NCBI GenBank assembly: GCA_963930775.1
Contig: OZ005689.1
Coordinates: 33,403,235-33,467,234, forward strand
Direction of reading: 5' to 3'
Origin: Cliona cf. orientalis
Taxonomy: Eukaryota; Porifera; Demospongiae; Clionaida; Clionaidae
DNA: 64,000 bases
The first letter of the stretch is position 1, and every line of letters begins with the position of its first letter. The translations under genes were made by a program, and so were the position numbers. The notes below the pieces were generated by a model. That model was not told the origin of the DNA and did no database searches. It saw only the letters and a list, made by a program, of their open reading frames with translations. Below, piece after piece: positions 21,367-33,636 of this stretch.

Positions 21367-22035
21367 TTACATGCACATTTAAACATAATAATTATTGTAG
21401 AGGCTCATATTGTGTCAATACAGTGTTCTCCCCTGCATACTTAAGGGATAGAGGGTCCCCCCATCCCTTCAGTGCTAATTTGTCTTTGAAGTGGGATTGG
21501 GGTGGAGCCGAAATCTTTGATGTGGATACTAGCTCCACACAAAATAATGCCTTGCCCTACGCCTTCAATTTTGGCTGGGGAGAACACTGTATAGTTTCAA
21601 GAGTATCAATTTTTGCAACTGTCTATCTGCTCAAAAAATATATCCTTGATACATTTAACATACCTGCTGTACGTGTACATGTAGCTGCTCTGGAATGGAT
21701 GATACACAGTTACTGTGATTTCTTAAATACCTGAGTGTGTGTCATATTATCATATAAATGTGAACATATATATATGTACATGTACATGTACATGTACATG
21801 TACATGCATCTCTCCAGGTCTCCTGCATGCATGTACATGTATCTCTCTCCTCACAGACTACAAACCTCTGTCTATAAACATGGGGGGGGGGGGGGGGGGG
21901 TATCAGATCAAACTTTTGATCTGATACGGTAACCCCCCAATATCCCCCCCCCTCCAAAATACCTTATAGTTTGCACATGTTGTATGGAATACATATAGTC
22001 ATGATTATATTAAGTCTACCTGTGACGGAAATCAC
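21367..22035. other. Gene-free stretch with simple repeats
   Basis: Contains an (ACATGT)n run at 21776-21808, 19 G at 21882-21900, and directly after it the perfect palindrome GTATCAGATCAAA / TTTGATCTGATAC (21900-21927). No coding signal supported. Confidence 0.4.
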
Positions 22036-22039
22036 TATA

Positions 22040-22220
22040 ATATTATTATTATTTCAGGTAAGCGCCAATGGGTATCTAAACATACCTCACGATTTTGGCT
22101 AGCCTGAGCGCTTACCTGGGAAATAATTTCACATTCATGTAGAACCTCTTACCCGCTACATGTACATGTACATTGACCAATTGAAATGTGGTACATGGGT
22201 GCTTATCTGGGAATGGGCAC
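22040..22220. mobile_element. Small inverted-repeat element, GGTAAGC family
   Basis: Contains CAGGTAAGCGCCAATGGGT and, towards the right, ACATTGACCAATTGAAATG, GGGTGCTTATCTGGGA and GGGCAC. The same phrases appear at 46648-46812. A more distant relative is at 51952-52090. Confidence 0.5.
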
Positions 22221-23560
22221 CATCTTATATACATGTTTGTGTACTATACTTATGAAGAACAAAGGGTGTGGTACTCTGTATATCCATCCACTTACTAACC
22301 ATAGATACATGTATTAAGACACTGGAAAGCTTATCAATAAATCTTTAAGGGGTGAATTAAGCACAGGGTATACATACACGTAGCTTGGGTGTGTCATGGG
22401 AGAAGAAAATGTGTGGTGACCACTACATGCATAAGTAGGTGCCAATTAAACATGTAAACCAATGGAGTAGCTACATGTACTGGCTACCAGGTTCTCTTTT
22501 CTCTAAAGAGAGCCTGAAGAAGAAGGTAAGGGGGTATAGTGGCTCTAGTGATGACTACTCCCCAACATGAGCAACCGAAGGAGCATGTATGCCTGGATAC
22601 CATCAAAATATAAATTCAGGCAGAGTCATTTCCATATTTGGACACTGTGCATCTATTGGAAATTCCATATAGTCATGTACATGTGCATGTGGCCACGTCC
22701 AGTTCCATGTATGGATTTTTAGCACACAAGTACCTTAGCAGCCTTCAATGGCTCATATGCTCCTATTCGTGTTAATTAGTGATTACAATACTAAATCAAT
22801 GATGCAGGCATGTATCATAGGCATGATAGGTCTGGGATGCAAAACCATCACCACTATCTTCCCCTCTCTCACCCCCCCCCCCCCCCTCTCTCTGTCTATC
22901 TCTCTCTCTCTCTCTCTCTCTCTCCCCCTCTCCCTGGTCTCTAGCCAATACAAAGCATGGCACGCGATCACATAAAATAAGTGTACATGCACATGCATAC
23001 TCACCTGAATCGTAGGCAGTAAACAAAGACGGTGCCATGATGCGTACTATTTCTTGTGCCGAGAATCGTTTAAGCGTCCGGCTTCAACTTAATTACAGGC
23101 CCAGGGCTAGCGTACCTGTAGTATAGTTGCTATCACTAGTATCAGTCCTCCCAGTTTAGCTCCGGTGCCTATTGCGACAGATCCATCCATAGCGCTAGCG
23201 ACTATCGATCGCTCTTTAGTAGGCTATACACACTGTACAGTGTAGGCGTGGCCAGATAATAATAGATATCGCGTTCTTTATGTCAAGCGCAATTATACGG
23301 TTACGATGACGTGTCTTAATATCATGTGACCGGAACAAGTTACCATAGTAACGACCGCCTACGCGGCAATGAATATAATTATTAATCGCCCAGGCGCTAG
23401 GCCCTTGAGGATCCGTGCCTTAAGCTACCTGAGGTTGTGTGTGAATGTCAGTAAAATGACCGACACCTATGACCAGGATCAAAATTTAGCTAATTTCACC
23501 CTTTTGCTAGCTATAATAATATTATTGCGATACAATGTGTGTACTGTACATCATATATAC
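22221..23560. other. Gene-free stretch
   Basis: No gene recognised. A run of 15 C and a (CT)n tract sit at 22872-22930. Around 23050-23370 the base composition is less AT-rich and contains CG-bearing motifs; a promoter is conceivable but unsupported. Confidence 0.3.
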
Positions 23561-23565
23561 CTGGG

Positions 23566-24229
23566 ATAGGGTTTGATATGGTCTATTACACCCTCAAGTG
23601 ATGATTCAATTCTATTGTGCACTTGTTCCTCACTCCAGTTTGTCCATATATCGACAAAGCTTACTACTAACTAAGCCTTTATGATGTAACTCCTGCCTAA
23701 GGGCACCACGTGGTACATTATCGTAGAGAGAGTCCATGACGACGACAGTTCGAGTGAACTTTCGTCCAGTAGGGCCCTGAGAACGTGAAGCTCGTGGAGC
23801 AGTAGAATGAGCAATACTGCGAGGTCGAGTGCTTCTGCTAGCAAAGTAGGTTTGCCTCTGGTTATAGGAAGGATAGGGTGACGAGCGCAGCAAAGGACCA
23901 CGATTGTTGAAGAAGGCAACAGATGGACCTGGCTCTGGGATTGTAGGTTGCCTGGGATATGCAGTTCCTTTACCAAGCCCTCGGAGTCCAGGGTCAAGAG
24001 AGTGCATGACGGTGGCCACGTTATCTTGGATACGACCAACTGTCACTTGTACAGAAGTGGTAGATGGAGTTGAACGATCTGTGCGGGGGCGATACAAATT
24101 TGTGAAGAGACCCTGCATCTCCTCCTGTATGTGTCCTTGATGGCTAAACAGGAAGATTTCATGAAATGGCATACACTAACAATGTATGTTCAAACACACC
24201 TACCTGGAAGAATGACGACGCCTCTCCAT
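23566..24229 (-). pseudogene. Uncharacterised two-exon gene start, frameshifted
   Basis: Exon 1 (24229-24204, ATGGAGAGGCGTCGTCATTC then donor GTAGGT) joins in phase to exon 2 from 24143 (acceptor CTGTTTAG). The protein begins MERRRHSSSHQGHIQEEMQG and continues through a Pro/Ser/Arg-rich, disordered-looking region with FTRTVVVMDSLYDNVPRGAL. Near 23670 the frame closes, but a neighbouring frame carries on with FVDIWTNWSEEQVHNRIESS and ends at a donor AG|GTATAT at about 23566, so one base appears lost or gained. I associate V-P-R-x-x-x-R-x-x-L followed by W-S-E-E-Q-V with N-terminal parts of invertebrate HECT-type predicted proteins, but this is a weak memory match. Downstream exons were not found. 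Confidence 0.4.
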
Positions 24230-25300
24230 TTTTCCTCCTCGCCACGTGTACACTGGTGCATGCGCACGTGCCAACTTTACGCGAAATAGAGCACTGCACG
24301 CGCGCCAACTTTCGCGAAGTAAAGAATACCGGCGCTAAATTAATTAACAATGCGCCGGGCTTTATTTCGCGATCACACATCGTCCAGGGACACACCCATT
24401 TTGACCAGTCACTAGCACAAAATCCAAAAATTAGTGTAAAGTAGGGTACATGCATTGTATTAGCCTCTGGCTATTCATGTGTCCTTTGTGCATCCTGTAC
24501 ATAAATTATTATAGACTAAGTAGTTACACACTAAGATAAAGAATTTCCGTATGAGTAATGTAATGTAATGTAATGTAATATAAATAAATAATTCTTGGGG
24601 CCTATGGAACGATATTATGCCGAAATTTTTATATGCAGGTGAAGAATGGAAGAAATACAGAAAATGAAATGTATAAAACCTTTAAATTTCACTTTCACAT
24701 CTGAGAAAACGCCGCGTTTATTGTGCCAGAGACATGGGGAAAGCCCCATTTGTACGTACGTGCATAGCGCCAGTACATTTTCGATCGCATGCCGGTGGCA
24801 CCTAGGAGAATGAGGTCACATTCGTTGGCGTGGAAGACATGTTTCGTTGCTCATAGCGGTGAAAGAAGGAGAGAACGAAGCCTGTGGAATGGCTTGGAAG
24901 CAACATTGGGCAAGAAGAACGGTACCGATGGTCGTCAACTGAAGCGATCCTCTAGTTTGTAAAGAGAAAAGCCAATGGAAGGTAAGCTAGTTTGATCATA
25001 AATCACGATGTGTGCGTGCGTGTAGGAAGTAGAAGCTTTAAGTATTAAGTAGTATTTATTATGATTGGTGCTCGATGACTAGAGCGTCTAATCGAGTGCC
25101 AGGGGTGACAGCAGTGTCACACAGTGAGGAATTTAATATCTAGAAAGTATCAGCTCGTTCAGTACAGTGTAAGTATGCATGGTATGAATTATTATTGTGA
25201 TGTAGCTAGCTAGACTAGTAATAACGTGGCTAAGTAGCTATGATAGTTCCTTTGAGTATGATAGGCATCAAACCCTGGTAGAGGGAGGGCTTAATTGGTG
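24230..25300. other. Upstream region, no gene recognised
   Basis: CG-bearing sequence at 24240-24400 could hold the promoter of the minus-strand gene start at 24229. TAATG repeats lie at 24556-24580. Nothing else supported. Confidence 0.3.
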
Positions 25301-25560
25301 TAGCCTCGTACCCAGGCCCTTCAAAAGGAGGAGAAAGGGCCTGGTACACATTGCATGCGCATGCACCGGGGGACCCCAGAAAAATGTGGGGCAATCGGAT
25401 ACTATCGTATACTCTCCATTTATCATCCATAGAACTGTACGTCATGCAGAACCCGTGAATGATCACTATGGTAACGCGACCGGTCACTGTGGAGACCCCA
25501 GCGTGTGCAGTGTGTACCAGGCCCTTTCTCCTCCTCTTGAAGGGTCTGGGAAAGAGGCTA
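25301..25560. mobile_element. 260 bp inverted-repeat MITE
   Basis: Left TAGCCTCGTACCCAGGCCCT pairs with right AGGGTCTGGGAAAGAGGCTA. Further in, GGAGGAGAAAGGGCCTGGTA pairs with its complement. TA occupies both tips, as for Tc1/mariner-derived MITEs. It truncates the piggyBac-like remnant beside it. Confidence 0.7.
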
Positions 25561-25574
25561 GGCTTGGTGCTGCA

Positions 25575-25900
25575 GATAGCACAATGGTACGCCATCACTT
25601 TATCGCCTGGTGTTCTATCACTGCATACACAACAGTCAGTCCATTTCCGCCGCAACCCTTCTATAGCAACTCCAAGACGGTGGTGGACCTCGATAAGCTA
25701 TTGATATCAGAGCCTGATGGGATGTTTCATTGATTGCTGTCCTTGCAATGCTGACGTCCTATAAAAAGTTGATGGCGACCTGGAGCATCTTCCTCCACCA
25801 CTTCACATGCACTCGTGTATAACAATCTATAGCTGCTAAACTGATCCAGTTTATCGACAAACAGCATCATAACCCAGGGGTGTTCCATTGATTCTATTGG
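25575..25900 (-). pseudogene. piggyBac-like transposase C-terminal remnant
   Basis: Read on the minus strand through three frames, the pieces are VMMLFVDKLDQFSSYRLLY, then VHVKWWRKMLQVAINFL, then VHHRLGVAIEGLRRKW followed by DCCVCSDR and YHCAICSTKP. The order D-Q...Y, then KWW, then a CxxC...CxxC ribbon matches the end of piggyBac transposases. At least one stop and one frameshift are present, and the ribbon is cut short by the adjoining MITE. No N-terminal half was found. Confidence 0.5.
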
Positions 25901-26075
25901 CTACAACTTCATCTGGCTGGATCTATTGTAAGTGGACATGTGAGTGGTATATGTATGTGTCATATACATGTACATACGTAGAATAATATTATTGCGCATG
26001 TAACATGTAAACATAATTAATTTTTTATGAAAAGGCATCACTTGTGTACATGTATGTACATGTATACAATGTATA

Positions 26076-26460
26076 TACCGTAGAATCCCGCGATTACGCC
26101 CCCCCTTTGTGAATGCTAGGATTGGGCAAAAGTGGGGAGGGGGCTTATACGCGGGATCCTTACATTTCCGTGTGACGACCATTACCGACCGTCGAATGCC
26201 ACGTGGGCGCGCGATCTCTGCACTTTCTCTGGCTGTTTGGTGGGCAAAACTCGAGAAAAACGACAAAGTAAGGCATAATATGACACAAATAGCTAGTTTG
26301 CTAGCTGTAGCTACTGTTTTTGTTGATTTATGGGCTCCATTTTACAGTCAGGGAGGGGGGGGCTTATACGCGAGACAAAAGTACCTATGCAGGAACTTGA
26401 GCTTAAAATGGAGGGGGGGCTTATGCGCGAGGGGGGGCGTAATCGCGGGATTCTACGGTA
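26076..26460. mobile_element. 385 bp MITE with TA tips
   Basis: TACCGTAGAATCCCGCGATT at the left is exactly matched in reverse at the right tip (26441-26460); the pairing continues into ACGCCCCCCC. Internal GGGGGCTTATACGCG phrases repeat the theme. Tc1/mariner-type MITE. Confidence 0.85.
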
Positions 26461-27050
26461 CTTTCCCTACACTTAGTATATGTACATGTACATGTATGTT
26501 CTTCAGCTTCACAATCCTTTGCTTATCCAGGTGAGCATGAGGATGTCACACCGCTGTCATCAGACCAATAGGCATGGACACTCCCAACTGGCCGCCTCTT
26601 CACTGCTGTAGGAACCCCCTTTTGATTTGTGCCTGTGACTGTCATTCCTACTGCTTAAGCTGGTAAGTATGGGGCTAGTACAACACACACACAATGTACC
26701 TCTGTCCACTTAAAGATTGTGCATGCAGCTTTTATTGTGGAATTCTTTCACAAATGTGAGGAAGGGTTCAAGTTAACCAAGGTCTTCTCGCTCAATCAGT
26801 GTATTACACACATATGCACATACATTGTAGGTACCCAGATGTACATGTACTCTCAGAGAATAATAGTATGTGCCTTGGTACTCCAACAATGGGCTTTCCC
26901 TTCACATGTCGGCAAAGGAGACATGGCTCTTAAGCAATGTACAATTCAAGCTGATTCATCTATATGGCTGTATTGCCATTAGGGTAGTGTAAGTACCTGA
27001 CATTTGAACATGTTATTTATTTAAGTACAGCTCATTACAATTCTTTTATC
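26461..27050. other. No gene recognised
   Basis: Low-complexity AT-rich sequence; nothing supported. Confidence 0.3.
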
Positions 27051-28262
27051 TTAGTGTGTGGTTAGCTTGAAAAAAAAAAAAGATTTCTGCAATAAATAAT
27101 GTTTGGGGGAATTGGGAGCACTTGGGGAGATAATTTTTATACGGGCACGCAGAATGGATCAAAATACAAGATTTGATGACAGATTTTTTTGATTCACACC
27201 TTAGAATTAAAGTTATGGTCCTTTGAAGTTTCCCCATATGTTTGTATAGGGAAGCCATGCCTTTGCAATGTTTTCCGCCCACGCGCTATGTGAAAAACGG
27301 GGAATACCCGTGGTGTGCGTTATTTAGAAACATTCTCAAAATTGCTGTATAGGTTGTTTGCTTTGTATGGCTCTACTGTGCATCCTAGGTGTATTATGTG
27401 GTTTTCTGGACAATTTTTTTTTCTGCTTAGTGTTCTGGTCGCCTTGTTAAACACTAAGTAGAAAAAAAAAGCAAATTTAAATAATTAAATAAATAATCTA
27501 ATTCATGGGGGATTTGGGAGCACTTGGGGGGATAATTTTTACATGGGCACGCAGAATGGGTCGAAACTAGAGATTTGATCCTGGGGAATTTTGATTCACG
27601 CCTTAGAATTAAAGTTACAGCCCTTTGAAGTTACCCCATATGTTTGTATAGGAAGCCATGCATTTGCAATGTTTTCCGCCCACGCGCTACGTGAGGGGCG
27701 GGGCCACGTGCGCACATTAACGTGACGACCATTACCCACTTAGATCAAAATTGATGTATAGGCTGCCTGCTTGCATTGTATGGCTCTACTATGCATCCAG
27801 CTCAACTACGTGGCGGTTTTCAAACAATTTTTTTCTGCTTAGTGTTCTGGTCGCCTTGGAAATTATACACTAAGTAGAAAAAAAAAGCAAATTTTAATAA
27901 ATAATCTAATTCATGGGGGGTTTGGGAGCACTTGGGGAGATAATTTTTACATGGGCATGCAGAATGGGTCGAAACTAGAGATTTGATCCTGGGGAATTTT
28001 GATTCGCACCTTAGAATTAAAGTTATGGCTCTTTGAAGTTTTCCCATATGTTTGTATAGGAAGCCATGTATTTGCAATGTTTTCCGCCCACGCGCTACGT
28101 GAGGGGCGGGGCCTCGCGCGCACATGAACGTGACGACCATTACCCACTTTGCCTGCTTACATTATATGGCTCTCTTATGCATCCAGCTCGAATATATGGT
28201 GGTTTTTGGACAATTTTTTTTCTGCTTAGTGTCTGGTCTCCTTGAAAAAAAAAAAAAAAAAA
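27050..28262. repeat. ~400 bp unit repeated three times in tandem
   Basis: GGGAGCACTTGGGG recurs at about 27114, 27515 and 27924. Each unit continues with TAATTTTTACATGGGCACGC, CCATATGTTTGTATAGG, CCGCCCACGCGCTA, CGTGACGACCATTACC, then TTTCTGCTTAGTGTTCTGGT and an A-rich run. The second and third units are much alike; the first has lost the GGGGCGGGGCC part. No coding frame is shared by all three. Confidence 0.85.
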
Positions 28263-29667
28263 AAGCACTGTTTTGACCACGGTGAACGTTCGAACAGCAT
28301 CACTCATTTTTGGATGAGTAAAATGACCATGCATTCTTTGGTAATATATTCACAATAATTTGATCTGTACATTGACAATAATAATTATAGATAGATGACC
28401 ATAGTTTTGTTCGTATTTGACAACACTGTGCATTTGACAATTCATCTATGCATTTGAGGATGACCAGCCACCATAATTGAGAATGTTAATTTGTATGTGC
28501 ATGCTGACAATATCTTTGGACAAGTTTGACAATTTTGTCTGCTTTGGAATTCCATACATGGCAGTTCCTCTGCTTATTCTACTGGTGAATTTAATTAAAA
28601 AAATTTTGGTGTGCATACTGGTTTGACTACTATTGTAGCTAATACTTCACTGCCTCAGAATTCCAGAAGCTGACTTCATGCATGATTTTTTGAAATTTCT
28701 AGTTTAGATGTCCACTCAAACACATACATAAACTCTCACAGTGGTACACACACATTTTCACACATCACATTATGCACATATTAATATTGTTTTCTGAAGT
28801 GGAATCTATTCTTTAAGTGTAAGGTAAGCCCCGAGGTCCTTAGAAGCAACAAAGAGTTTAAAGTGCGTGCACTTTCTATGTAGCATATTTTTTGGCAGAA
28901 ATAGTCTAGCTAGGAGTAGTTTGAGCCAAAAATTTCATTTTTCATATTTTCAACGCATTTGCTCATATGTACACATGCTATTTTACACAAAATAAAATGC
29001 TGATTGAGCTCTTTTCAACCGAACACTTCAAAAATGGTTGCAACTACTGAAAAATTTTCAATCAGCACCTTGAAGTACCCCTAGAAGCATAAAATGCCCT
29101 GGAAAAGTGAGCAGCATGGAGCAAGTTGAAGTTATCCATTAGCAATATTTGTGTGCCACAGTAGTTGAGTATGTGGTATTTTATGGAGTTTCCTGGAGCC
29201 CTGCAATGCCGGAAGTGGTTACAACCCAACACTTTGGATACTGCAGTATAGTGCTATCTGTGGTGCACGTTTGGTGTTCATAGCACATTGTAGTGAGTAG
29301 TTATGATCCCTGAAACTTCATAATATTTAAATGTGTGCAGGTTTTTTATAGGCAATTTTTTGTGATTCTGACATGCCTACTATTAGAACACGGCACTTAT
29401 TTTAAGATCATAGTGGTCGTATATGAGCCAATTTTACACTTAAAACAAGATTTTTACTGATATTTAGTGGATATTGTTTTCTAGTGATGGTAGCATTATC
29501 TGAGAGAAGACCACTATGTTAGGTAGTAATGTACAATGCATGATCGTTCATGAGCAGAGGGATTCACGAACTCAGGTAGTCTAAGGACTGGGTACGCGTA
29601 CGCACCAGCGGGATCACGTGTGCAATATACATATCAATACATTTAGTCACACGATCACCATCATGGC
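28263..29667. other. Gene-free stretch
   Basis: No coding signal, tandem repeat or hairpin that I could support over ~1.4 kb. Confidence 0.4.
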
Positions 29668-29810
29668 CATATGTGACCCGCTATGAGAAAAGGGACCATT
29701 GGTGATAAATTTTCATTTTCAAGTAATAGTTAAAATGTGGAAATAATGCAGATTTCTCAATTTTCTGTGTATTAGTCCATTAGAAAATGTAAATTTTTTG
29801 CTTCATATCA

Positions 29811-31160
29811 TAGAGTCGGTAGACTCTATAAGTAGGGATGGCCCGGATATGCCATATATGTAATACATTACAAATACCCAAATATCTCAAAATAAGTAAT
29901 TTCGTGAAATTTTTAGGTGTGAAAATCAGAATCTCCAGCAAATTGTGCATCTAACAAAACCAAGATCATTCATCAAAACAATTGTACACGTCAGAACCAG
30001 ATGTTCAAAAAATAGGCCATTTGTCAATCTTTCTTCTTTCTTTCTTTCTTTCTCATTTCCAGGGCTAACTCAAGACTGTCTGGACCTCTCACCTTAGTTC
30101 TCATATAAATCCACTCTATTTTGTAGCGCGCGGTGCAGTGGCACGCGTTATCTCGACAGTCGTCGTTGTGGGTGTGTCTGATACGCGCCATTTTGTGATA
30201 TAATGCGCATGCTCGGAATATGTTGCCATGGTGAAATCATGTGACAGCACCTGGCCCTCGGCGCTAGGCGGACTATACTAGCTCGTACATGTACATCGCT
30301 AGCGCGTGCAACGGCGCGCTGGACCGATCATGGATATGAAGGTTCAAGGCTTGAGGAGCGGTAAGGCGCTAGGCATAGGCGAGCTACTCGTTAGCGCTTG
30401 CAGCGCTAGTGCTATGCTGGATCGATCATAGATATCATACCATCATCCGAAGGCGCAAGGCTCGAGCAGCGGTATTGAACGTACAGATCATAAAAATTAA
30501 TTATCATGCGGCCAGATAGCTAGCTGCTGCCAACAGTAAAACTTAGAACTTGGTTTTCTCCCTAAGCGGAAGTCTCATCACTACTTGGGACGTCTAAAGC
30601 AGCCTTCTTTGTCATCCTATTCATCGTCATAATCAATATTATGAACGCAAGTTAATGAGGGGCGTGGCAAAGAATTTTGCGCACCTCCCACCTTCCACTT
30701 AATCAGAAGTTGTGAGCAAACCATGTAAGATGGCATTGATAAATTACACTAAGTGCAATAAAAAAGAACGGAAACAAGTATAAAAACAATTGAATAAAAT
30801 TGAAGAATGAAGTAGGGATGCGGCAGGATCAAAAAGTATACAAACAAGAGATAGCTAATTGCATCTACTATACTTGCTTTTTGAGGGATGCAAAAATAAC
30901 CAGTAATAATGCGATTGAATCAAAACTGATAAACCTGAACCATCGTGACAACTAGGGAACAACCTGCACGAATGTCTGCTACATACTGCACTCAACAAAC
31001 ACGTCATCCATGATTAATAGGTGCACAATAGTCGAGAAAAGCAAGCGTAGGGATGTAGAGTAGATGCAACTAGCTATCTCTTGTTTGTATACTTTTTGAT
31101 CCTGCCGCATCCCTACTTCATTCTTCAATTTTATTCAATTGTTTTTATACTTGTTGATAT
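29811..31160 (+). mobile_element. Dispersed ~1.35 kb repeat, copy B
   Basis: Near full-length match to copy A, beginning CATAGAGTCGGTAGACTCTA and ending with the same inverted hairpin (arms 30767-30880 and 31037-31160). It interrupts the outer element at 29668-32113. Confidence 0.75.
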
Positions 31161-31162
31161 AT

Positions 31163-31830
31163 GTGACAGGATTTGGGAAAACCCTCCATATGGGATTTTT
31201 TTCAGAAAATTGAGTTTGATACATGGTTGATAAGCTTTACCATAGAGCTAACCCGTGTTCAAGTCTTACGCCGATCGTGCGCTTCGTTGTGGAGATACAG
31301 CGCTTTGTTTGCGATCGCGCCACACCTCCCATAATCGAGAAATTACGGTCTAAAGGCGTTGCTATGCATGCGTATGGCATTTCTGCATACTACGCGTGAC
31401 CCAGAAATCAATTAAATGGACCTGGGCGGAGCCGTTCGAAATGAACATAAAGATGGAGCAAGAGTTGAATTTCGTTGTTGACAATGATAGTCGATTGTTC
31501 TTAGATTCCCAAGAAGTTAAAGAGGTGAGCGAACGTACAGCAGTTCGATGAATCTAGCTGTATCTAGGTAGAGAATTCTAATTACCGCCCATAGCAACAG
31601 GCTCTGTGTACGGTGGCTGTGCCGAATAGGTGGGTCAAAATGAAGGCTTATTTCGCCTTCGTATAGCACGACTAGCCTCCGTAGAAGATGGCAACAGTTA
31701 GAAGAAGGGTTGTTCGACATGTACATGACAAAATCTGGACTTTGACAAATTTCAACCTGAGCTACTAAAAACGCGCATTGCGCGAATCGCGCGCGGATCC
31801 CATACAGAGGGTTTTCCCAAATCCGGTCAC
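31163..31830 (+). mobile_element. GTGACC-ended element, copy 1
   Basis: Tips GTGACAGGATTTGGGAAAAC and the complement GGTTTTCCCAAATCCGGTCAC; 668 bp. It carries the exon-like segment at 31441-31524. It abuts the end of repeat copy B. Confidence 0.85.
31441..31524 (+). other. Conserved 28-codon exon-like segment, copy 1
   Basis: ATG-initiated frame MNIKMEQELNFVVDNDSRLF (20 of 28 residues shown) followed immediately by a GTGAGC splice donor. Same length and position in all three full copies of the element (33246-33329 plus strand; 47494-47411 minus strand). Differences between copies fall mostly on third codon positions, which suggests past coding constraint. No homology recognised. Confidence 0.55.
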
Positions 31831-32961
31831 ATTATGTTTTATATAGTTGGAGCATGTGAACTGTATTTACGGGCACAAATATTAGCTCAGGTACATGCAC
31901 ACAAATTAATACAAAATTTAATTAAAAATACGTGTTTTCCGAATAACAAATGTATCTACCTGAATACATAAAAATGGCCATAACTCCACTTGTGATCAAC
32001 ATTTTTTGTTTGAAACTTGCACCATTGGAGTTAGCACACAGGGCTATCAATCCATGCCAAAAACTCAATTGTTTTGAAACATCTCCATTGGTCCCTTTTC
32101 TCATAGCCGGTGATATGTAGTGGAAGGCTGAGGGTCGCTAAGGCAGCGATGAAGACGCTTAGCTACGAAGATATCTCCGTTGCACCAAGCGAGTAACGTC
32201 GATTTTAAGCCATACTACCCGGGGGCAAGAAGAGCTGTTCAACAGGACGTAAATAGCCCGCCATGATCGGTACATTTACACATATCGTGGCATTCTAGCT
32301 TAGTTGTACGACAGATCGACTTGCCCCGTGATATTTAGTTAGGCAATATGAATATTATTTAAGGCCTGGAGAAACAGTCGCTAGGCTGATATTCACCGCT
32401 GCCTTTGGTGATTTTATCTTCAGAATAGGCATTACATATGATGTCACCAGGATGGCCCTTTGCACGTCAGGAGGCATGAAGATAGGCCCAAGACCGACTC
32501 CTGATGGGTCTGGCAACTGAGAATCTTGTCTGTCGCGTTTCGCAACGTGATGATTCTTGCGTGTTGCCCGAGGGGCAGAGTTTGCACCAGTGACGCTCGT
32601 GGTGGTCAATGCCACCTGCCCCGATGCGGCTGAAGGACGTCACTGTAGCTCGATTTGCTCTGGTTGGGGCTCCTGTTGGCAGCCTGAAAAGATTCCCGAT
32701 GCTGACACTCATTTATTCTGAACGACGACGAATCGTAATAACTCGAATATACAACTGTTTCGGTATCTTGTAACTGACTCGAGAGATATAAAACACTCAC
32801 CCAATTCGGTGGATCTGTCCCTAAGGTAACAAAATAGCAATAATTAAACCTATTTCTGATCCGCAAGGGCCCAGAACAACTAGACAGACTTAACTATAAA
32901 CCTACCAATGAACCAAGCAAAAGAAAAGGCCATCTTTTGGTGGTCACATTATGATATATAT
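31831..32961. other. Element flank and gene-free sequence
   Basis: The part up to 32113 is the right portion of the outer nested element. From 32114 to 32961 there are overlapping minus-strand frames (32355-32866), somewhat GC-richer, with a possible donor CAG|GTGGCA. I could not decide on a gene. Confidence 0.3.
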
Positions 32962-33636
32962 GTGACCGGATTTGGGAAAACCCTCCGTATGGGATTTTTT
33001 CTGAAAATCGAGTTAGATGTATGGTTGACATGCTCTACCATAGAGCTAACCCGCGTTCAAGTATTAGGCCGATCATGCGATTCGTTGTGGAGATACAGCG
33101 CTTTGTTTGCGATGGCGCCACACCCCCAATAATAGAAATTACGGTCTAAAGGCGTTGCTATGCACACGTATGGCGTTTCCGCATACTACGCGTGACCCGG
33201 AAATCAATTAAATGGACCTGGGCGCCGTGGGCGGAGCCGTTCGAAATGACCGTAAAGATCGAGCAAGAGTTGAATTTCGTTGTTGACAACGACAGACGAT
33301 TGTTCTTGGATGCCCAAGAAGCTAAAAAGGTGAGCGAACGTACAGTAGTTTGATGAATCTAGCTGTATCTAGGTAGAGAATTCTAATAACTGCCCATAGC
33401 AACGGGCTCAGGGTACGGCAGCTGGGCGGACTAGGTGGGTCAACATGAAGACTTATTTTGCCTTTCTATAGATCAACTAGCCTCCGTAGACGATGGAAAC
33501 AGTTAGAAGAAGGGTTGTTCGATATGTATATGACAAAATCTGGACTTTGACAAATTTCGACCTGAGCTACTAAAAATGCGCATTGCACGAATCACGCGCG
33601 GATCCCTTACGGATGTTTTTTTCCAAATCCAGTCAC
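32962..33636 (+). mobile_element. GTGACC-ended element, copy 2
   Basis: 675 bp, tips GTGACCGGATTTGGGAAAAC and TTCCAAATCCAGTCAC. ATAT is on both sides, a probable 4-base target duplication. It carries the exon-like segment at 33246-33329. Confidence 0.85.
33246..33329 (+). other. Conserved 28-codon exon-like segment, copy 2
   Basis: Reads ATG then TVKIEQELNFVVDNDRRLFL and ends KK at a GTGAGC donor. Open throughout, as in copies 1 and 3. Confidence 0.55.

Larger units (their letters stand above)
29668..32113. mobile_element. Outer element of a three-deep nest
   Basis: Left tip GTGACCCGCTATGAGAAAAG is mirrored at about 32086-32113 by CTTTTCTCATAGCCGGTGAT, with GGGACCA adjoining on the inner side. 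Between them lie two unrelated insertions, repeat copy B (29811-31160) and a GTGACC-type element (31163-31830). That leaves about 430 bp of original outer element. Its tip resembles the GTGACCGG tips of the inner element, so both may use related transposases. Confidence 0.65.

Noticed and set aside
21735-21957. Frames of Tyr-Met or Cys-Thr repeats
   Set aside because: Translation of (ACATGT)n and poly-G tracts.
25386-25733. Plus-strand frames across the MITE at 25301-25560
   Set aside because: They read through hairpin arms; the minus strand carries the better signal (piggyBac-like ribbon).
27820-28334. Minus-strand frames containing YKHMGKLQR or similar in several units
   Set aside because: They arise from the 400 bp tandem repeat; stops and indels differ between units, so no shared protein.
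32355-32866. Overlapping minus-strand frames in a GC-richer island
   Set aside because: A possible donor exists, but no domain or second exon in matching phase was found; the evidence does not allow choosing a frame.
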